From positions 47,726 through 111,725 of the forward strand of contig VXOR01000092.1 in NCBI GenBank assembly GCA_009840005.1: a stretch of 64,000 bases of DNA. The letters run 5' to 3'. The notes beneath the pieces were generated by a model that saw only the letters and a program-made list of their open reading frames with translations, was not told the DNA's origin and made no database searches. The DNA is from Gemmatimonadota bacterium (GTDB lineage: Bacteria; Latescibacterota; UBA2968; UBA8231). Each line of letters begins with the position of its first letter. The first letter of the stretch is position 1. Below are positions 58,823 through 64,000 of the stretch, in pieces. Position numbers and translations under genes: made by a program.

Positions 58823-59329
58823 ATGAACCGAAACCAGACACTTCTCGATCTTGAACTCCGGCTGTTGATCGCACGGTACGGAAAAAAGAAGATTACTAAA
58901 GCTCTCTCGGAAATCGGAAGCACTGATCTCCCCGTAATCAAGGCTGGAATCGAGGATTACGAGAATGGTGCCAAACGGAGCAAAGCCCAGCACCGCACCG
59001 AGAAGAGCATTGAGGAAATGGTCCGAGAGGTCAACCCGGTCAATCCCGATATTGCCCAGCTTTTGGAGAAACTCGCCCGAGCTTACAAAAACAAGGAATT
59101 TCTGCCTGAGCTTCGAAAAGTCAAACAGTTCTTGGAATATAGAGACATTCCGACGTCGAAGATTCGATCCCGCAGAGATGCCCTCCCTATTGTTCTCCAA
59201 GCACTTGCACCCTGTTCGATTGACGAACTGCTAGAACTTGACGAAGGGAAGCGAGGCAGTAGAAGCGACCTTGGGATAATTACCGACCAGATACTCGGTC
59301 ACAGCAATAATGCAGGCGGACTCACCTGA
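58823..59329 (+). CDS. Hypothetical helical protein, partner of ParA
   Basis: This 168-residue protein starts four bases after the ParA-like stop and shares its composition. It is helical and charged: RNQTLLDLELRLLIARYGKK at the start resembles a short coiled coil or adaptor. Next comes KSIEEMVREVNPVNPDIAQLLEKLA, then YKNKEFLPELRKVKQFLEYR, and a loop-rich end (DLGIITDQILGHSNN). No ParB nuclease or helix-turn-helix motif is seen, so it is not a classical partner. By position it may be the partner or cargo adaptor of the ATPase. I do not recognise a family. Confidence 0.7.
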   Translation: MNRNQTLLDLELRLLIARYGKKKITKALSEIGSTDLPVIKAGIEDYENGAKRSKAQHRTEKSIEEMVREVNPVNPDIAQLLEKLARAYKNKEFLPELRKVKQFLEYRDIPTSKIRSRRDALPIVLQALAPCSIDELLELDEGKRGSRSDLGIITDQILGHSNNAGGLT

Positions 59330-59404
59330 TCAACTATTTTCTTGGCGACCGCGTACCAAAAAGGCATAGCGGGGTTTTGTCGCTCAACTCGCCCCAAACT
59401 CTTT

Positions 59405-60007
59405 TCAGTACCAGAGATAGCTGGCGTTGAAGGCGATAACCAAGCCCATGACCTCGGCTTTGATGGCCTGATCGCCGATTGTGGCCTCGGCGCTTGGCGT
59501 GCCCCAGCCAACGGTGCCTTTGACCATCCAGTTCTTGCGCACCTCGTAGCCTATGCTGCCGGCCAGCCCGAGGCCGTCGAGGACGTTGTCGAGGCCGTCG
59601 TCGTCCCAGCGCGCAGTGCCGACGACGGCTTCGACAAAGGGGGATGGGGCGCGTTTCTTGAAGAAATAGGTCGCGCTAAAGCCGTCGATTTCAAAGCCGG
59701 TGTTGCCCCTTTTGACCTCTCTGCCGAGGAGCTTGGTCTCGTCGTTGGTGTAGCTGCCTAAGTTCAAGACCCAGCCCAAGACGAGGCGGTCGGTGAGGAC
59801 GTAGCCGAACTGGTAGGCCATCCCGAATGCCGAATAGCTGTCCTCGCGCCGGAAAAGTTCGCCGCCGATGAGCCACTCTTGCTCAATGGACTGGTAGCTC
59901 GGCCCAAGGCTCAAACCGAACAGAAATCCCTCGCGTTTTCCATCAAAGGCGTGAGCGGTCAGCGGCAGCGCTAGCAAGAGGGTGAGAAGAGACAAGGCGC
60001 GTTGCAT
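59405..60007 (-). CDS. Small outer-membrane beta-barrel protein
   Basis: The product is 200 residues, with ATG 60007 chosen by the signal peptide (MQRALSLLTLLLALPLTAHA) and GGAG nine bases upstream. The frame is open to 60085, but that adds nothing. The mature part is eight-strand-like: GFLFGLSLGPSYQSIEQ, SAFGMAYQFGYVLTDRLVLGW, GFSATYFFKKRAPSPFVEAV, GLAGSIGYEVRKNWMVKG and a terminal strand FNASYLWY ending in an aromatic residue, as OmpA/OmpW-like barrels do. Function unknown. Confidence 0.75.
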   Translation of the reverse strand: MQRALSLLTLLLALPLTAHAFDGKREGFLFGLSLGPSYQSIEQEWLIGGELFRREDSYSAFGMAYQFGYVLTDRLVLGWVLNLGSYTNDETKLLGREVKRGNTGFEIDGFSATYFFKKRAPSPFVEAVVGTARWDDDGLDNVLDGLGLAGSIGYEVRKNWMVKGTVGWGTPSAEATIGDQAIKAEVMGLVIAFNASYLWY

Positions 60008-60102
60008 GGTGAAGCTCCATTTAGAAGTATGAGGTTGGCTAGGCAAAAAAGAGGAACTTAAACGGGCTGTCAAATTATCTAACACCCGTAACGGCGAGAA
60101 TT

Positions 60103-60126
60103 GCTACCTCGCAGCGGCGAGATAGC
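60103..60126. other. Hairpin GCTACCTCGC/GCGAGATAGC
   Basis: A 10-base stem with one mismatch and an AGCG loop lies in the leader between the divergent barrel and aminotransferase genes. It is about 72 bases before the GSAM-like start. It could be a leader structure, but no known riboswitch fold is recognised. Confidence 0.3.
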
Positions 60127-60197
60127 CCAACGCATCCCAAACGCCTTTTTCACGCGAGAATCCGCTCCGCAGCGGGCGGTAAGAAGGAGCCTGTGTC

Positions 60198-61529
60198 ATG
60201 CGAGAACACTCAGTGCGCCGCTCATTGCAAATCTACGAGCGTGCCCAAGCGCTTGTCCCCGGCACCACCCAGCTCATCAGTCGGCGGCCGACCCGGGCCG
60301 CGCTCGGCGTCAGTCCCATCTACGCCGAGCGCGCCAAAGGCTGCCGCATCTGGGATGTGGATGGCAACGAATATATCGATTGGACCAGCGCCGTAGGGCC
60401 AGTGATCTTGGGCTATGCCGACGAGGTGGTTGATGCCGCGGTCCGCGCCCAGATTGACCGGGGGACCATCTACAGCATCGTCCAAGAGTCGGCCGTGGAG
60501 CTAGCCGAGGAGTTGGTGCGGATTGTGCCCTCGGCGGAAATGGTGCGCTACTGCAAAGGCGGAGGCGAAGCCTGCACCATTGCGGTGCGGATCGCGCGCG
60601 GGGTCACTGGCCGCGACAAGGTGCTGTTTTGCGGGTACCACGGCTGGCACGACTGGTACCAGGCCGCCAATATCGGGGCCGAGCGGCTAGCCTCTCATCT
60701 CTTCAATGGCATTGAGCCGATTGGCGTGCCCCGCTGTCTGGAGGGCACGGCCCTGCCTTTTACCTATGGCGATGTCGATGAACTCACTGCTCTGCTCGAA
60801 GCGCACGCTGGCGAGTTGGCCTGTATCATCATGGAGCCAATGCGCTCGGACGAGCCGCCGCCGGGCTACTTGGAAAAGGTGCGGGAATTGGCATCGCACT
60901 ACGGCGTGGTACTCATCTTCGACGAAGTCTCGTCGGGGTTCCGCGTGGCCTTGGGCAGTGCCCAGGAATACACGGGCGTGACGCCAGACGTCTCCGTTTT
61001 TGCCAAGGCCATCTCCAATGGCTATCCAATGGGCGCGGTGGTCGGCAAGCGGGAATTTATGGCCCCGGCTGCACAGATGTTTATCTCCAGCGCCTATTGG
61101 GACGACAATATCGGTGTGGCTGCTTCGCTGGCGACCTTGCGCGAGTTAGAGCGCCGCGATGCCGTGGGCCACTTCCAACGCATTGGCACCTTCTTTAAGG
61201 AGCAGATTGACGCGGCGGCCGCAGCCGTTGGACTCGACGCTAGCTGCGAAGGGGTGGCCGCACATCCGCACATCCGCTTGGGCGCGGAGGATGCTGCGAC
61301 GGCTGCCAAGGTCAACACGCTATTTATCCAGGAAAACGCCCGCCGCGGCGTGATCTTGGCGACGGGGTTCATGTTCAATTGCGCTCACGGCGAGGCCGAG
61401 GTCGAACAGACCGCAGCTGTGGTGCGGGAGAGTTTTGCCGTTATTGGCGAGGGCTTGGAGCGCGGGACGTTGGACGAACTGCTCGCAGTACCGCCGCAAG
61501 AGGAGCTTTTCCGGCGACTAGTGCGCTAA
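60198..61529 (+). CDS. Class III aminotransferase, glutamate-1-semialdehyde aminomutase-like
   Basis: The product is 443 residues; ATG 60198 follows AAGGAG by nine bases. Class III signatures are LVPGTTQLISRRPT, the cofactor-binding Asp in GCRIWDVDGNEYIDW, RYCKGGGEACTIAVRIARG, CGYHGWHDWYQ, ACIIMEPMRSDEPPPGYL, LIFDEVSSGFR and the PLP Lys in FAKAISNGYPMGAVVG. It resembles HemL, but no heme genes are nearby and related enzymes act on other amino acids. The substrate is therefore open. Its end overlaps the convergent metallopeptidase gene by 12 bases. Confidence 0.93.
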   Translation: MREHSVRRSLQIYERAQALVPGTTQLISRRPTRAALGVSPIYAERAKGCRIWDVDGNEYIDWTSAVGPVILGYADEVVDAAVRAQIDRGTIYSIVQESAVELAEELVRIVPSAEMVRYCKGGGEACTIAVRIARGVTGRDKVLFCGYHGWHDWYQAANIGAERLASHLFNGIEPIGVPRCLEGTALPFTYGDVDELTALLEAHAGELACIIMEPMRSDEPPPGYLEKVRELASHYGVVLIFDEVSSGFRVALGSAQEYTGVTPDVSVFAKAISNGYPMGAVVGKREFMAPAAQMFISSAYWDDNIGVAASLATLRELERRDAVGHFQRIGTFFKEQIDAAAAAVGLDASCEGVAAHPHIRLGAEDAATAAKVNTLFIQENARRGVILATGFMFNCAHGEAEVEQTAAVVRESFAVIGEGLERGTLDELLAVPPQEELFRRLVR

Positions 61530-62570
61530 AGTCTCGGGAGTAAGCTCGGCAAAGACGGCGATTAAGCGGGGGAAGAAGGCGGCGAAGGTCGGGTAGCGGT
61601 CGCGCTGGGTTTCGTATGCTTCGAGGCGGCGGGCGACGGCGTGGATATAGCGGAAGCCGCGCCCGGATTCTTCGCGCAGTGCCCGGCGGCCTGCTTCTGC
61701 GCCGAGGTGATGATGGGCAAGGCGCGCGGTGATGGCGCGGATGAGGTGCTCATTGGCGCAGTCGAACCAATGCGTGTAGCCGATGGTGGCCATCTGTTCG
61801 GCCAGCGGGGCGAATAGGTCGGCATGGGGCCTCAGCATGGGATAGTACTCCTCGCTGAGGGGGTTGACGAAGGCGTGGCTGAACTCGTGCCATATAATCT
61901 GCAACAGTTGATCGCGAGGGCCGTATTCGGGCATGCCGCGCTGCGTGGCACCTGTGGGGCCGAGTAGTGTATAGACATCGTACGGACCGCCAGGGCGGCC
62001 AATGTGGGGGCCAAATCCGCCGTGGTGCAACAGCGGGCTAAGGACGAGGTGATAGCTGAGTTGGCGGGTGCCGAAATAGGCTTCGACTTGGCTGGTGGGA
62101 TCGGCATCGGCTAGGTCTTCGCGGAGCCGCGCCTCGAGGAGCTGATAGAGCTTTTGGCTGCGGGTGAAGAAGTGGTTGAATTGGGTTTGGCGTGCAAAGT
62201 TGCGCAAGGCGTGGACGAAGCGCGCGAAGTTTTCCTCGCCGCGGAAGGCGCGATGGATATGGGGGGGAATGGGTTGAGTTGGTTCTAGTTCGGGTGGATC
62301 GGACAAGTAGAGCATGGCGGTTGGGTAGGCATCGGACCACCCGGTGTCCAAGCTCAGGCTGCGAAAAAAGGCCACGGCCTGCTGGGGAGGATAGCGCGAA
62401 AAGTGAGCGACGAGATCGTCTGCGTATTCCACCCGGTAGGGCGTCAGATAGCGATACTGGCTGAGGAGCTGGACTGCGGTGAGCAGTTCGATGCGCGGAT
62501 CCGCGCCGATGTGTAGGCGTTGCTCGGCGCGGATGTCGGACGCCATTAGCAGCGCGAGACCAACGCACAC
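61518..62570 (-). CDS. Secreted metallopeptidase-like protein (DUF4932-like, HEFSH motif)
   Basis: This is a 350-residue protein with a probable metal site, IIWHEFSHAFVNPLSEEYY, plus GLALLMASDIRAEQ as a short signal peptide. The frame is open to 62627, but that part covers the HU terminator. I use GTG 62570 just inside the stem's far end; ATG 62546 is an alternative, without a clear ribosome site. The body matches DUF4932-like proteins in having RVEYADDLVAHFSRY and FPRLIAVFAEL blocks. The enzyme activity is inferred from HExSH and not proven. Confidence 0.72.
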   Translation of the reverse strand: MCVGLALLMASDIRAEQRLHIGADPRIELLTAVQLLSQYRYLTPYRVEYADDLVAHFSRYPPQQAVAFFRSLSLDTGWSDAYPTAMLYLSDPPELEPTQPIPPHIHRAFRGEENFARFVHALRNFARQTQFNHFFTRSQKLYQLLEARLREDLADADPTSQVEAYFGTRQLSYHLVLSPLLHHGGFGPHIGRPGGPYDVYTLLGPTGATQRGMPEYGPRDQLLQIIWHEFSHAFVNPLSEEYYPMLRPHADLFAPLAEQMATIGYTHWFDCANEHLIRAITARLAHHHLGAEAGRRALREESGRGFRYIHAVARRLEAYETQRDRYPTFAAFFPRLIAVFAELTPETLAH

Positions 62571-62575
62571 ACGAC

Positions 62576-62604
62576 AAAAGCCGACTCGCAAGGAGTCGGC
62601 TTTT
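62576..62604 (-). terminator. Strong rho-independent terminator (bidirectional), after HU
   Basis: Twelve-base perfect stem AAAAGCCGACTC (62576-62587) and GAGTCGGCTTTT (62593-62604) with the loop GCAAG. On the plus strand it is followed by ATTTTT, and on the minus strand by GTCG after the stem's TTTT. It lies 46 bases past the HU stop, inside the over-extended open frame of the metallopeptidase, and so limits where that gene can start. Confidence 0.85.
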
Positions 62605-62650
62605 ATTTTTGCGGAACGAATTTTCAACGATGTCAGCCGCCGGGGGTGGC

Positions 62651-62956
62651 TTAGTTGGTAGCCGGGCGGGTTTCGTGCAGGGCTTCTTTGAGTTGTTTGC
62701 CCGGCTTGAAGTGGGTCTTGCGGCGGGCGGGCACGTACACGACTTCGCCGGTGCGCGGATTGCGGGCGGCGGGCTTGGGCTTGGTGTCTTTGACTTCGAG
62801 GACGCCAAAGCCCCTGATTTCAATGCGATTGCCTTCGATAAGCGTTTCGCGCATGGCCTCAAAAAGGCTATCGACCATTTGCAACGTCAGGTTGTTTTTG
62901 CAGCCGAGCGTGTCGGCTACCGACCGCGCTAGATCTTTCTTGGTTATGGTGGCCAC
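62651..62956 (-). CDS. HU/IHF family DNA-binding protein
   Basis: This 101-residue nucleoid protein has the N-terminal helix (TKKDLARSVADTLG), the dimer core (MVDSLFEAMRETLIEGNRIEIRGFGVLEV) and the arm tip ARNPRTGEVVYVPARRKTHF with the DNA-intercalating Pro. It bends DNA as a dimer. A promoter and a strong terminator flank it, so it is a single-gene unit. Confidence 0.95.
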   Translation of the reverse strand: MATITKKDLARSVADTLGCKNNLTLQMVDSLFEAMRETLIEGNRIEIRGFGVLEVKDTKPKPAARNPRTGEVVYVPARRKTHFKPGKQLKEALHETRPATN

Positions 62957-63013
62957 TAAAACCTCGCTAGCTGAGGAGTTAAATCGGTACTGATTTTGTG
63001 CATAAGTGCTTGT

Positions 63014-63041
63014 ATTATACGAAATTCTGAAACTTAAGCAA
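63014..63041 (-). promoter_or_regulatory. Sigma-70-type promoter of the HU gene
   Basis: Read on the minus strand, TTGCTT (63036-63041) and TATAAT (63014-63019) are spaced by 16 bases. The -10 is perfect and the -35 matches weakly. The HU start is about 57 bases downstream. Confidence 0.6.
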
Positions 63042-63058
63042 GGGAAAAGTAACAGGTG

Positions 63059-64000
63059 TCACGGGGCTTGGAATTGAGGGTCGGAAAGGGTTTTCAAAAA
63101 GGCCACGAGGGCGCGTTTGTCGGCTGGAGTCAGGTCGAGGTTGGGCCGGACGAGCAACAGGGGGTCGGTGAGGACTATGCGGTGAAAGCCGGAGTCGTAG
63201 TGCTCGACGACTTCTTCAAGGGTTTGGAAGCGGCCATCGTGCATGTACGGCGCAGTGTATTCTACGTTGCGCAGGGCTGGCGTCTTGAATTTGCCGCGGT
63301 CGAGGCGTCTTCCAGTGAGCGCGGCCAACCCCTCATCCGGGGGATCGAGGTCCAGCCCATTGTTGTGGAACTCGTTATTGGTGAAAAGCGGCGCGACGTG
63401 GCAGTGGAAGCAGTCGCCCTCCTCGGTGTGGAAGAGGAGGAAGCCCCGTTCTTCTGCTGGGGTAAACTCCGCTTGGCCAGCTAGCCAGCGGTCGTATTTG
63501 CTGTCCGCCGAAACGAGGGTGCGCTCGAATTGGGCGATGGCTTGGACGACGCGTTGTCGGTCGATCGGTGCGTCGCCAAAGGCGCGGGCGAAAAGCGCGG
63601 GATATTCGGGGTGCCGCTCCAGTTTGGCCACCACGCGGTCCCAGTCCTCGCCCAGTTCCGTGGGGCTCTGCACGGGTTCGAGGGCTTGGTCTTCGAGGCT
63701 GGCGGCGCGGCCGTCCCAGAAAAAGGACGGGCTCCAGAGCAAGTTAAAAAGCGGCATGGAGTTGCGGTTGGTGAGGCCGCCGACGCCTTGGCTAAAGGGC
63801 CGCGGATCGGAGAAGGCATGGGCGGGCAGGTGGCACGAGATGCAGGCGATGGTGCTATCGACGGAGAGGATAGGGTCGGCAAAAAGCCGCTCGCCAAGGA
63901 CGATGCCCTCGACGGTCAGGGGATTGTCCGGCGGGATTTCTGGCGCGGGAAATCCCGTCGGCACGACCAGTTCGTAGGGGGTTGGGGCCGGCGGAGGGGC
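63059..64000 (-). CDS. Di-heme cytochrome c peroxidase (MauG/CcpA-like), 5' end off window
   Basis: The frame is open through base 64000, so the first part, including any signal peptide, is missing; 313 residues are visible. The pattern GFPAPEIPPDNPLTVEGIVLGE, heme site CISCH, FSDPRPFSQGVGG, a large FWDGRAASLEDQALEPVQSP block and the second heme site CFHCH are those of bacterial di-heme peroxidases. The product would sit in the periplasm and reduce peroxides or oxidise other substrates. A GTG at 63964 is an internal codon. Confidence 0.9.
   Translation of the reverse strand, partial: APPPAPTPYELVVPTGFPAPEIPPDNPLTVEGIVLGERLFADPILSVDSTIACISCHLPAHAFSDPRPFSQGVGGLTNRNSMPLFNLLWSPSFFWDGRAASLEDQALEPVQSPTELGEDWDRVVAKLERHPEYPALFARAFGDAPIDRQRVVQAIAQFERTLVSADSKYDRWLAGQAEFTPAEERGFLLFHTEEGDCFHCHVAPLFTNNEFHNNGLDLDPPDEGLAALTGRRLDRGKFKTPALRNVEYTAPYMHDGRFQTLEEVVEHYDSGFHRIVLTDPLLLVRPNLDLTPADKRALVAFLKTLSDPQFQAP

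Noticed and set aside
62571..62627. Start of the metallopeptidase at ATG 62627
   Set aside because: A perfect terminator stem lies in this stretch, so a transcript through it is unlikely; a start at 62570 or 62546 is preferred.
1..64000. tRNA, rRNA, prophage or insertion-sequence genes
   Set aside because: I looked for T-loop motifs, rRNA segments, integrase and transposase motifs, and terminal inverted repeats with target duplications, and saw none I could support.

Overview
The window is about 61-62% GC by eye, densely packed, and carries only protein genes. I see no rRNA, tRNA or CRISPR. It looks like a chromosomal segment of an uncultured bacterium of the FCB superphylum, with Latescibacterota or a relative as the best guess. 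The evidence is a secreted protein ending in a FlgD-like sorting domain with an NPFN motif, several large outer-membrane barrels with TPR partners, a DUF4159 protein, and a CoaBC with the FCB-like Cys-to-Ser variant in its CoaC half. It also has M81 (MlrC), enolase-superfamily and class V/III aminotransferase genes of the kind common in such genomes. This placement is inference.

Layout. 1-10.3 kb: an envelope operon (DUF4159 end, PD40 beta-propeller, discoidin/FlgD-like secreted protein, 874-aa barrel, 1040-aa TPR protein, solitary HicB, lipoprotein). 10.4-18.6 kb: housekeeping (yicC, archaeal-type cmk, coaBC, udg, dnaB, obgE), interrupted by an AT-rich methylase/nuclease pair with its own promoter. 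18.6-31.5 kb: accessory and metabolic genes. These include a PIN toxin with an unusually long antitoxin-like partner, amidohydrolase, thrB, an epimerase, an ART-like/HEAT protein, a TPR pair and M81. At 28.0-31.5 kb there is a toxin/restriction island (DUF1902-HicA, a truncated type ISP-like enzyme fused to an XRE domain, VapBC). 31.7-34.1 kb: M20 peptidase and class V aminotransferase.

34.2-53.8 kb is the most striking region. An orphan NtrC-type regulator is divergent from a near-perfect sigma-54 promoter. Behind that promoter lie ten closely spaced co-directional genes: a CmpX-like channel protein, an outer-membrane protein, MscS, an aspartyl-protease-like/RimK/AstE-like cassette, an SLC12-type cotransporter, a 5'-nucleotidase fused to a barrel, a TLGYGD K+ channel and a Na/Pi cotransporter. 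Convergent to them are an MFS protein with a long helical tail and NhaA. I read this as an osmotic/ion-homeostasis locus under sigma-54 control.

53.9-64 kb: glutamate dehydrogenase, a divergent enolase-superfamily protein, an HMGL-like aldolase, an AT-rich ParA plus small-partner island with a frameshifted ParA start, a small barrel, a GSAM-like aminotransferase, a DUF4932-like metallopeptidase, HU, and a di-heme peroxidase running off the right edge. Scattered fossils show past rearrangement: two 3' ends of class V aminotransferase genes, a duplicated mscS start, and REP-like palindromes.
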